Assembly: GCA_964539805.1 (NCBI GenBank)
Contig: CAZIKN010000002.1
Location: 62,001-126,000 of the forward strand
Length of the DNA: 64,000 bases
Reading direction: 5' to 3'
DNA from: M3007 sp964539805
GTDB taxonomy: Bacteria > Bacteroidota > Bacteroidia > Chitinophagales > Saprospiraceae
Shown: piece by piece, positions 20,601-27,440 of the stretch
How the letters are laid out: every line of letters starts with the position of its first letter
Numbering within the stretch: position 1 is the stretch's first letter
Position numbers and translations under genes: made by a program
Notes under the pieces: generated by a model
The model's input: only the letters and a program-made list of their open reading frames with translations
What the model was told of the DNA's origin: nothing
Database searches by the model: none

Positions 20601-21902
20601 TCGGGCACTTATACGGTAACCCTAACAGACGCAGTAGGGTGTACTGCCAGTGCTTCGGTTACACTGGTGGATCCTGTAGTACTTGAATTGAATATATCGG
20701 CTAGCCTGAACCCTACTTGCGCGGACAAAAAAGATGGCAGTGCCACGGCTGAAGGAGCAGGAGGGACAGGCATACTGAGCTACAAATGGAGTGATGGCCA
20801 AACAACGGCCACGGCCCTCCAATTGGGTAATGGCATTACAAGCGTTACCGTTACGGATGCCAATGGCTGTACAGCATCACAGACGGTAAGTTTAGTGGCT
20901 GTTGACACGGATAAGCCCGTTATTACTTTAGGTGGCGGAACCAGTATTACCTTAAAGCTCGGCCCTGATGGACAGGTAACGCCAACGCAGCAAAATCTTG
21001 AGGTACAGGTGACAGACAATTGTACCGTATCTTCAGTAAAAATCGAGCCAGCAGTTTTTGACTGTGGCACACTCGGTGCAAGAACTGTTACCGTTACTGC
21101 CACAGATGCTACAGGAAATACCACTACACAAGTCATTGATGTCACAGTAGTGGATGATCTGGCACCCCTGATGGCTTGCCCCTCTGATATTGTGCGCTGT
21201 GCGGGCGGCAGCACCATTGTCCAGTATGATGCTCCTACGGTCAGTGATAACTGTATCTTTGGAGGTACATTCAAACAAACCTCCGGGTTGCCCAGCGGAG
21301 CCACTTATCCGCAGGGAATTACCACAAACACCTATACCTACACGGACGCCTCTGGCAATACAGGCTCTTGTTCCTTTACGGTCAATATGCTTGCACCTAT
21401 TACGGTAAAGGTGGATAAGGTAAAAAATGACCCGGGCAACCAAACTGGCACCATTGACATTACCGTAAATGGTGGACTGCCACCATATAAATTCGCATGG
21501 AAGAAGAATGGTATTGATCTGCCCGGTGGAAACACAGAGGACCTGACGGGCCTGGGAGAAGGTATATACACTGTTGTGGTTATTGACGCCAATGACTGTG
21601 TCATCAACAGCCAGGAAGTTATATTGCTTCTGGTATCAGCCAATGAACCCAAATGGGCAGAAGGCTTTAGCATTCGACCCAACCCGACATCAGGCCAACT
21701 TCAGGTTATCTTTGGTCAAATCATTGACAGCGATATCGTTGTTAATATGACTGATGCCTCAGGTCGCTTGGTTAAATCGTTCAGTTTTGTGGCACAAAAA
21801 CAGTTGGATCTGGATCTGCATGAATTGCCTGATGGCACATACAACATGCTTTTACAAGCGAAAGGAGGACAAATTGTACGCAAAATTGTTGTAAGTAAAT
21901 AA
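17637..21902 (+). CDS. Large T9SS-exported adhesin-like protein with SprB repeats
   Basis: A 1421-residue cell-surface protein. Order: signal peptide (to about 23); a Cys-rich N-terminal domain with WYAFVPGTNGIALEI (about 25-175); PKD-like domain (about 185-270); three to four Ig/PKD-like repeats of about 90 residues, each with 'YQWTGPGGF' and 'G.YTV.V'; four SprB repeats (about 790-1085; phrases FKWSNDASTADITGLTAGTY, YTVTVKDANGCTS); HYR-like domains (about 1090-1260); a fifth SprB-like repeat; and a T9SS type A sorting domain (FSIRPNPTSGQLQVIF to GQIVRKIVVSK). SprB repeats are known from the gliding adhesin of Flavobacterium johnsoniae. The ATG at 17637 is preferred to the TTG six bases upstream. 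The gene stands alone; no SprF gene is next to it. Confidence 0.88.
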   Translation: MQKLRTLLPMLLFMLTTQGLLSQTFQKCLTLGTFEPLGASFCSQACVYCALDGKMDATNIPLGQTGGGGGLGDPTSVCKGDIELDNPRWYAFVPGTNGIALEIRTISCKNGDGLQAAILEGCGNNIACEPGTAGGAGNNLFLFSLNMQAGKVYTLVVDGFDGDECEFQIGVVGGEINPPPLGAISPIEGEQEVCPKGTYTYTVPLVDNAVNYTWTAPPGASIDGGGNAKIKTGTNANTITVKYGTAGGSICVTATNFCNPAKTICLPITNKIIPITQLDTVVLCFDDLPYSWDQPPFNGVFFPGKYTFTSKPFTSFRGCDSLVRQTIIARPRKFKQLPPNWICEGDCFEINGFLYCDPGSYAERMPAADGCDSTVSFTLIRINNKAVIQKPDTLTCEKKSVTLTSKGSTRGAIASYFWKNSSGQTISTDTVATVSAPGDYSLIVRSVGGGKFCYDTAFTKVIGVTSVPLANAGPPKFITCDVTQLNLQGSGSSGPGFSYQWTASNGGRILSGANTLTPLVDSVGTYTLVVRNVASGCTASSFVDVLPNNTPPELSVSGGAYTCEIPFVILKPTSNAVAPTYQWTGPGGFSSTVSNPSVNVSGLYTVVVKDSITGCTTTASTNVSSDTIPPGATATGAVLTCTVLSDTIFASASVGTARYRWAGPGGFNSNLQNPTINTIGVYTVTVTIPSNGCTSTATTEVTLDNKEPGATLAVSGPLNCNNASVTITAGSTAAANLLEHQWVKPDATTTNTGAVKTLSADQVGVYNILITNTQNGCTSTASAEVIKRAAVNAVASGLKVKCNGESNGSASAAGNGGDGKFTFKWSNDASTADITGLTAGTYTVTITDGENCTASASVTIEQPDLLNANASSTNQVSPGVSDGTATANPSGGTSPYTYVWSNSGTTQTITDLAPGDYTVTVKDANGCTSVASVNVKALCALSTNQTFSNPLCFGSSTGKITAEPGGGLNPINYVWSDGQKSQTAVDLKSGTYTVTLTDAVGCTASASVTLVDPVVLELNISASLNPTCADKKDGSATAEGAGGTGILSYKWSDGQTTATALQLGNGITSVTVTDANGCTASQTVSLVAVDTDKPVITLGGGTSITLKLGPDGQVTPTQQNLEVQVTDNCTVSSVKIEPAVFDCGTLGARTVTVTATDATGNTTTQVIDVTVVDDLAPLMACPSDIVRCAGGSTIVQYDAPTVSDNCIFGGTFKQTSGLPSGATYPQGITTNTYTYTDASGNTGSCSFTVNMLAPITVKVDKVKNDPGNQTGTIDITVNGGLPPYKFAWKKNGIDLPGGNTEDLTGLGEGIYTVVVIDANDCVINSQEVILLLVSANEPKWAEGFSIRPNPTSGQLQVIFGQIIDSDIVVNMTDASGRLVKSFSFVAQKQLDLDLHELPDGTYNMLLQAKGGQIVRKIVVSK

Positions 21903-22205
21903 ACTAGATGGGGTGAAGAAAGTTTGGGTTGTACAATACCGGTTTTTTTACCCTATATTCCTGGTTTTCAATTTGATAGAAATAAAAAAGCCGCCCTGAC
22001 TTACGTTGGGGCGACTTAAACCAAATGAAAACAATCTTCCTTTTTTGCCTTATGCCCTTGCTCACTCGCAAAGACAATATCTAAACGGGGGAGGCCCTTT
22101 TTGGTCACATATTTTTTTATTCTTTTTATAAAGACTGCCTTCTTTTCTGCTCCGAAACTCGTGGCGAAGTTTTTACTTTTGTTTAGTTTTGCCCTCCTAT
22201 CTATC
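21903..22205. other. 303-bp intergenic region with one hairpin and a promoter
   Basis: AAGCCGCCC (from 21988) pairs with GGGGCGACTT (to 22017). On the minus strand the stem is followed by six Ts, but no minus-strand gene ends here, so its role is unclear. The right part is T-rich and holds two -7-like boxes, TACTTTTG (22174-22181) and TAGTTTTG (22184-22191), close to the next ATG. I see no convincing gene. Confidence 0.45.
22184..22191 (+). promoter_or_regulatory. -7 box for the acyl-CoA synthetase gene
   Basis: TAGTTTTG (TAnnTTTG form) lies 15 bp before the ATG at 22206; a second such box, TACTTTTG, is 10 bp further upstream. No clear TTTG partner box was found. Confidence 0.3.
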
Positions 22206-24005
22206 ATGAACTTCACCCGACTCTTCGAAATCCTCGAATACCAACAACTGCGTTATCCGCAAGCCATTGCCCTGGCAGGGCGATCGCGGGACAGCTGGCA
22301 AAAATGGTCCTGTGCCGAGGTGTTGGCTGAAAGGGATTGCATCAGCGCCGGTATGCTGGAACTGGGTTTGCATCGGCATGACCGAGTGGGCATTTTAGCG
22401 CATAGTGGAAGCCCTTATTGGGCTATCGCTGATGCTGCCATGTTGCAAATAGGCATTGTGCCTGTGCCGATACATGCCACTGCAAGACCTGATGAAATTG
22501 CCCATATTGTCCAGGATGCGGCATTAAAGGCCTGCTTTGTCAGTAATGTGGATATGTTGGAAAAACTCCGCGACGCGGGTGTTTCACTACAATTTATCTT
22601 TCATTTGGCCGAAAAAATAGATTTTGAAACACTTGAAGGTGAGCATATCATATTCTGGCAGAAGCTGAAATGTGAACCAACACAACAGGAATTGGATAAA
22701 ATCAAGTACCTGCGCGACAGTATCACGGAAAAGGAATTGGCGACCTTGCTCTACACTTCTGGTACAACGGGCCTGCCTAAAGGCGTGATGCTGAGTCATG
22801 AGAATATCGTTAGCAATATAAAATCGGTCATGGCCATTGTGCCCGTCGGGCCGGAAACCACAGTCCTGAGTTATTTGCCCCTAAGCCACATTTTTGAACG
22901 TATGGTCACCTATGCCTATCAGGCTTCCGGAGCATCAATATGGTATGCTGATGCAGTAGAGAATTTGCCCAGAATACTTCCCGAAGTTCGTCCGCACTTT
23001 ATGACAGCGGTACCGCGTATTTTGGAGCGCATGTATGATCGTTTACTCAAAGTGCGCAATCAGAAGGGGAAATTAGGCCGAAAAATAATGGATTGGGCGA
23101 TCCGCCTTGGTGAACGCTATCCGTATGCAGGTGAGCGGGAAATGCCTTTTGACTATCATTTCAAACTGATTGTTGCCGATGTGTTGGTGTACAGGCATTG
23201 GCGCAGGCGTATGGGTGGGCGGCTTCAATATATTGCCGTAGGTGCAGCGGCGTTACAAGCTCGTTTGGGCCGCTTGTTTTCGGCCGCTGGTATTGACGTA
23301 CGAGAAGGGTATGGGCTCACCGAAACCAGTCCGGTCATTGCCTTCAATCGTTTTGAACCTGGCGGGGTGCGTTTTGGCACAGTGGGCATTGCAGCACCCG
23401 GTGTGGATTTGCGTATCACTGCAGCGGACGAATCAGGTGATGGCGAGATAGAGGTGCGTGGCCCCAATGTTATGCTTGGTTACCTCAACCTGCCTGAGGA
23501 AACTGCCGCCCGATTTACCGCTGACGGATGGTTTAAAACAGGTGATGCCGGGCACATTGAGCACAAAAAATTTCTGCGCATTACAGGGCGTAAAAGTGAA
23601 CTTTTCAAAACGACAACGGGCAAATTTGTAGCACCGGCTTATGTAGAGCAACAGTTGTTAAGTTCGCCCTTCATTAGTCAGGTGATGGTAATTGGGGCCA
23701 ATAAGCCTTATGTAGCCGCACTTATCATTCCCAATTTCGAGGCTCTGGAAAACTGGTGTAGTGAAAACAAGGTGCACTGGACAGCACCTCAATATATGGT
23801 GTTGAACAATAAAGTGGAAAAATTATTTCGTCAGGAACTGGAGCGGCTCAATGAAGAGCGCCTTGGAACTATTGAAAAAGTACGCACCTTCAAGTTGCTT
23901 CATGAATCATGGGCGCCTGAAAATGGCCTACTTACTCCGACCCTTAAATTGCGCCGTGATGCCATCAGCAAGCAATACGAGCAAGAAATACATACCCTGT
24001 TTTAA
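22206..24005 (+). CDS. Long-chain fatty acid-CoA ligase (AMP-binding family)
   Basis: A 599-residue acyl-CoA synthetase that activates fatty acids with ATP and CoA. The AMP-binding signature TLLYTSGTTGLPKGVMLSH (about 178-196) is intact. YLPLSHIFERM, the GYGLTETSPVIAF motif (A5) and GWFKTGDAGHI (A7/A8 region with the catalytic Asp) follow, then GRKSELFKTTTGKFVAP near the C-terminal domain. The length and the long 'FERMVTYAYQASGASIWYAD' segment fit the long-chain subfamily. The start is the ATG at 22206, which aligns with the usual LFEILEYQQLRYP opening. The DinB-like gene follows after 15 bp, so the two may share a transcript. Confidence 0.92.
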   Translation: MNFTRLFEILEYQQLRYPQAIALAGRSRDSWQKWSCAEVLAERDCISAGMLELGLHRHDRVGILAHSGSPYWAIADAAMLQIGIVPVPIHATARPDEIAHIVQDAALKACFVSNVDMLEKLRDAGVSLQFIFHLAEKIDFETLEGEHIIFWQKLKCEPTQQELDKIKYLRDSITEKELATLLYTSGTTGLPKGVMLSHENIVSNIKSVMAIVPVGPETTVLSYLPLSHIFERMVTYAYQASGASIWYADAVENLPRILPEVRPHFMTAVPRILERMYDRLLKVRNQKGKLGRKIMDWAIRLGERYPYAGEREMPFDYHFKLIVADVLVYRHWRRRMGGRLQYIAVGAAALQARLGRLFSAAGIDVREGYGLTETSPVIAFNRFEPGGVRFGTVGIAAPGVDLRITAADESGDGEIEVRGPNVMLGYLNLPEETAARFTADGWFKTGDAGHIEHKKFLRITGRKSELFKTTTGKFVAPAYVEQQLLSSPFISQVMVIGANKPYVAALIIPNFEALENWCSENKVHWTAPQYMVLNNKVEKLFRQELERLNEERLGTIEKVRTFKLLHESWAPENGLLTPTLKLRRDAISKQYEQEIHTLF

Positions 24006-24020
24006 ATAACAATAACGTTT

Positions 24021-24497
24021 ATGCCTGTATCAAGCCTTATCGCTAAACACCTGCGCGATGTCCATTTCGGGAAAAACTGGACCTGGGCCACACTCAAAGA
24101 ACATCTGTCGGATGTAACATGGCAGCAAGCCACCACCCGGGTGTATTCCTTCAACACTATTGCTGTTCTGACCTTTCATATCCATTATTTTATTGGGCTT
24201 CTTATCAAGGTATTGGAAGGTGGGCCCTTGGATGGGCATGACAAATATAGTTTTGACTGCCCGCCTATTACATCCCAAGAAGATTGGAACAAGATGTTGG
24301 AAAAAATCTGGGCGGATGCTGAAAGATTGGCTGCCCTGATAGACAATTTACCAGATGACAAATTGGAGGAAACCTTTGTGGAGGAAAAATACGGCAACTA
24401 TTTCCGAAACCTTGTTGGGGTTATTGAGCATACGCATTACCATTTGGGGCAAATTGTCCTGATCAAAAAAATTGTTTTGGCGCAAGAAAAATCGTAG
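24021..24497 (+). CDS. DinB/DUF1572-like small metal-binding protein
   Basis: A 158-residue four-helix-bundle protein of the DinB/YfiT-like superfamily. Helix 1 has the usual LRDVHFGKNWTWATLKEHL opening; candidate metal-ligand histidines are seen in TFHIHYFIG (about 52-60) and EHTHYHLGQI (about 136-145), with the last helix after it. Relatives bind a divalent metal and some are thiol transferases, but the reaction here is unknown. It lies 15 bp after the acyl-CoA synthetase and converges on the pentapeptide gene, with only 4 bp between the stop codons. Confidence 0.7.
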   Translation: MPVSSLIAKHLRDVHFGKNWTWATLKEHLSDVTWQQATTRVYSFNTIAVLTFHIHYFIGLLIKVLEGGPLDGHDKYSFDCPPITSQEDWNKMLEKIWADAERLAALIDNLPDDKLEETFVEEKYGNYFRNLVGVIEHTHYHLGQIVLIKKIVLAQEKS

Positions 24498-24501
24498 CAG
24501 A

Positions 24502-25857
24502 TTATTTCTGCTGTAATTGACGCATGATCCTGTATGCCATTCCCAGTTCTGTTTGAAAGGAGTCAATCACATATTGTCTGTTAATTAGGGTGTCTCGTGT
24601 ATCTGTACTTAGCTCACGGAGCCATTCAGGCCCATCAACCATGGCGCTGTCCAATACAACCTGTTGGATTTTGGTGTTTTTTAGGATGGCCATGTTGAGG
24701 TCGGCTCTTGTCAGGTTAGCCTCGCTAAGGCTTGCTTTGCTCAAGTCTGCCATATAAAGATTGGCACCGCGCAAATCGGCTTGCTGGAAATTGGCCCCTA
24801 CTAAATTGGATTCCCTCAGATTGGCCCCTTTGAGCTCGGCGGCCCGAAAACCGGTAGCACTCAGGTTTGAACGCGCCAATACAACATTTACCAGGATGGC
24901 ATCACTCAGGTCGGCTCCGCTCAAATCCGTTTCGTCCATTGCTGCCCCCGTAAAATCAGCGTGTTTGAGGTGTGCTCCGGCCATATAATCACCTGATAAT
25001 GAAGCTTGCTGGAGGTCGGCGTAACTAAAGTCTGCTGAGCGATAAATACGCCGCAGAGTGCTGTAGTCTAATTCGCTGCTGAGGATAGAAAGAAGTAGGT
25101 GGCCGCGCTCCGGGCTGATTTCCCGTTGTACCAAAGAATCACTGCTGAGGTATTTATAGGGTTTCAGGGCACTGCTAAGCGCGATGATCCTACCGATCAG
25201 TTGAGGACTTAGGTCACGAGCGCCGGGTTTTTCCACATCGGCTCGTAGTTCCTGATTGATGGCGTCCAAAATGTTGCCCATCAGAAAAATCAAGGAGCTG
25301 CGCCGCTCCGCCTCTTGCAGATAGGTTTGCTGGTCAAGGCGTTTGTTTTGCTGTACCATTAATTGGTTTTGCTGAATGAGCAGTTTATTTTGATTGTACA
25401 GCAGCACAGTGCCAAAAAGGCCACTAAAGGCAAGAAAAAGGGATTGAAAAACCGTAACAATCCAGCGGCGGAAATTGATCCAGGAATACCAGGCCAACAT
25501 TCGCCTGATGATATGATTGGTCCCGGCTTTTACTTCCGGCCAATTCCGGTCCGATATGTCATCCACCAGGTGACGCCCGACATCCTGTAATTCGCCCAGA
25601 TCGGAGTCTTTTACCCCAAAAAGGCGCATCAAAATGCCACTTTTGTTACTTACAATAAAAAATACCAGCAGCCCGATAATGACAATCAACAAAACGAATG
25701 CAACAACAATTTTGGTGATGTGTTGCTCTATTGCGGGCAAGCCCACAAGGGCAATGACCGCTCCAATAATGACACCTGCCACCCAGGCGACAATGTTGCG
25801 CATCCATTGGTCAATTTTTTTGCTGGGTGAAGGCGGTAAAGCTGGGCGTTCGTTCAT
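24502..25857 (-). CDS. Membrane-anchored pentapeptide repeat protein
   Basis: A 451-residue protein. Three membrane helices are visible: IVAWVAGVIIGAVIALVGL (about 17-36), IVVAFVLLIVIIGLLVFFIV (about 50-70) and a third at about 138-160 (FQSLFLAFSGLFGTVLLY). A Gln/Asn-rich coiled-coil stretch follows (LLIQQNQLMVQQNKRLDQQ). From about 265 to 405 there are some 25 pentapeptide repeats of the A(D/N)LxX type (TDLSGADLSDAIL, ANLRESNLVGANFQQADLRG), which fold as a square beta-helix. Similar membrane-plus-pentapeptide proteins occur in Bacteroidota and cyanobacteria; none of their roles is settled. It is downstream of, and on the same strand as, the unknown gene at 25907, with its own -7-like box between them. 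Confidence 0.82.
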   Translation of the reverse strand: MNERPALPPSPSKKIDQWMRNIVAWVAGVIIGAVIALVGLPAIEQHITKIVVAFVLLIVIIGLLVFFIVSNKSGILMRLFGVKDSDLGELQDVGRHLVDDISDRNWPEVKAGTNHIIRRMLAWYSWINFRRWIVTVFQSLFLAFSGLFGTVLLYNQNKLLIQQNQLMVQQNKRLDQQTYLQEAERRSSLIFLMGNILDAINQELRADVEKPGARDLSPQLIGRIIALSSALKPYKYLSSDSLVQREISPERGHLLLSILSSELDYSTLRRIYRSADFSYADLQQASLSGDYMAGAHLKHADFTGAAMDETDLSGADLSDAILVNVVLARSNLSATGFRAAELKGANLRESNLVGANFQQADLRGANLYMADLSKASLSEANLTRADLNMAILKNTKIQQVVLDSAMVDGPEWLRELSTDTRDTLINRQYVIDSFQTELGMAYRIMRQLQQK

Positions 25858-25861
25858 AGGG

Positions 25862-25869
25862 CAAAAGTA
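25862..25869 (-). promoter_or_regulatory. -7 box for the pentapeptide repeat gene
   Basis: On the minus strand TACTTTTG lies 4 bp before the start codon at 25857, with no clear upstream partner box. Such a leader would be nearly absent, so it is weak support. Confidence 0.25.
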
Positions 25870-25906
25870 AATATCTAATTCAAATTTTGTGGCCTATCAT
25901 AGTTCC

Positions 25907-27322
25907 TTAAGCGCCAAACCTGCACTGTGCCAAAAGCCATGCGCGTTCGGTTAGCGGGCGGGCGGCTTCTATTAGTTCGCGCAGCAACAAAAGTTCCGTT
26001 TGGTTAAGCGTTTTTTTGCCACTGTGCCACTGCATAAGCCGCTGTGTAAAATGTATAAGGTTCAAATAATTGGGCCCGTGATAGCCAAGGCTTTTTTTGC
26101 GCCGCACAAACTGTTCAAAGGTTCTGACATAGCCTTCCAAAAGGCGCCATTCGGCGGTTTCAAAATAGGTTTTGAGGAGCAGTGCACGGGCACTTAGATC
26201 TAAGAAGACATCATCAAACACCACGTTGAACAACAATGATTGTACTTGTGCATACTCCTTGCGCTCATAGCATAGCTTTGCCCTGCAGAAGCGCTCATAA
26301 GTGTCACGAAATTGCACATGAAGGCACGGAGAATAGTCTGTTATAAACGCCTCTGTCCATGCCATCTCCCCCAATTGTAGGGCTGCCGCTACTATATTTT
26401 TGAAGGTAAAGCGGCTTAAAAAGCCATTTTCTATAAATATTCCTTGATTGAGCCCCATTTGATACAATTCAAAAACTTCTTTCATAAAAGAAGTATCATC
26501 CGTATTTACCCTGCGAATACAATAATTGATGCCAAAAAGGAAAACCTGCCTTAATTCATTTGCAGGCAAGCTAAGATTGGCCTCCTCCAGCATGGGTTTC
26601 AAGCAAAAAAAGTGAGCAGCATCACCGCTTTGGGTCAAGCAACAATAACTGTGGTAATAGATCAGGATAACGTTTGCATCATGGTATCGGCCTTGTTTAC
26701 AATCTTCCAGTACCAGATCTAAATAAGGCATGTTGTAATGGGTTTTGTACATAGCCTGATGGCTTGCTGCCACACAGGCTGTTCGGAGGATTTCGGCGGC
26801 AAAAAATCGGCTCAATTCATCCGCCAGGGCTTGTACATTGGTTGCCTTATCTCTGGATGCAATTTGTAAAAAACGTTCCTCCTGTATTCTATAGGCGTCT
26901 AGATAATAACCGGAATCCCGCAAAGGCTGAGCCTGCAATTGTGCACTGGCTAAATTGAGTTCGGCTTCAGCCTCAGCGTGTAATTGCCTATCACGGTATA
27001 GTTTTGATAAAATCAAATGGTCGCCTGTGCGTCTTTCCAAGGTGCTTTCATGGGCTAAAAATGCTTTAATTAGGCTTAAAAATTCCGACAAAATCCTTCT
27101 CATGACCTGATCGTCATACGCAGTGTTTGGAAATAGCGATGCGAAGGCTTTTTCTTTGTTTAGGCTACGCTCAGTCCACTCTTTTTTTTGTTCAATATAA
27201 AAATAAAGTGCTGATAATCTTTCATTTGGATTATGAATAGGTGATTGTACCCATTTTTTAAACCGCCTGAGCTCAGCCATGGTCAGGCTTTGCAAAACGC
27301 GTATGGCTTTACTGTGAAACAT
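25907..27322 (-). CDS. Uncharacterised helical (TPR-like) cytoplasmic protein
   Basis: A 471-residue protein I do not recognise. There is no signal peptide or membrane segment; the whole is predicted helical, rich in Leu, Ala, Arg and aromatic residues, with repeated short helix pairs such as LILSKLYRDRQLHAEAEAEL and RAKLCYERKEYAQVQSLL that look like TPR-type solenoid units. The N-terminus (FHSKAIRVLQSLTMAELRRF, then VQSPIHNPNERLSALYFYIE) resembles a family of Bacteroidota proteins of about 470-500 residues with no known role. It has a -7-like box just upstream and is followed on the same strand by the pentapeptide gene, so the two could be co-expressed. Confidence 0.6.
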   Translation of the reverse strand: MFHSKAIRVLQSLTMAELRRFKKWVQSPIHNPNERLSALYFYIEQKKEWTERSLNKEKAFASLFPNTAYDDQVMRRILSEFLSLIKAFLAHESTLERRTGDHLILSKLYRDRQLHAEAEAELNLASAQLQAQPLRDSGYYLDAYRIQEERFLQIASRDKATNVQALADELSRFFAAEILRTACVAASHQAMYKTHYNMPYLDLVLEDCKQGRYHDANVILIYYHSYCCLTQSGDAAHFFCLKPMLEEANLSLPANELRQVFLFGINYCIRRVNTDDTSFMKEVFELYQMGLNQGIFIENGFLSRFTFKNIVAAALQLGEMAWTEAFITDYSPCLHVQFRDTYERFCRAKLCYERKEYAQVQSLLFNVVFDDVFLDLSARALLLKTYFETAEWRLLEGYVRTFEQFVRRKKSLGYHGPNYLNLIHFTQRLMQWHSGKKTLNQTELLLLRELIEAARPLTERAWLLAQCRFGA

Positions 27323-27326
27323 GAAG

Positions 27327-27334
27327 CAAAGATA
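27327..27334 (-). promoter_or_regulatory. -7 box for the unknown helical protein gene
   Basis: On the minus strand TATCTTTG (TAnnTTTG) lies about 5 bp before the start at 27322. No strong upstream partner box is seen. Confidence 0.3.
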
Positions 27335-27413
27335 AAGTATTTTACACTAAAAAATACGACAAAATGAAGTAAATGTTGTTTTCCTGAAAAACAGCAAGCG
27401 CACCATTAGCGCC

Positions 27414-27421
27414 TACCTTTG
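27414..27421 (+). promoter_or_regulatory. -7 box for the first cargo gene of the cluster
   Basis: TACCTTTG (TAnnTTTG) lies 19 bp before the ATG at 27441. No TTTG box at the expected distance, so the support is partial. Confidence 0.3.
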
Positions 27422-27440
27422 TATCGTGTTAAACAATGTT

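Noticed and set aside
20012..20900. Similar units of about 220 bp, considered a DNA repeat array
   Set aside because: These are SprB repeats of the protein; DNA similarity is low.
22016..22216. Minus-strand 66-codon frame before the acyl-CoA synthetase
   Set aside because: Basic, low-complexity product, overlaps the promoter and start of the real gene, and no family character.
24600..25060. Regular repeats with about 15-bp period, first considered a tandem DNA repeat
   Set aside because: Explained by the pentapeptide repeats of the coding sequence.
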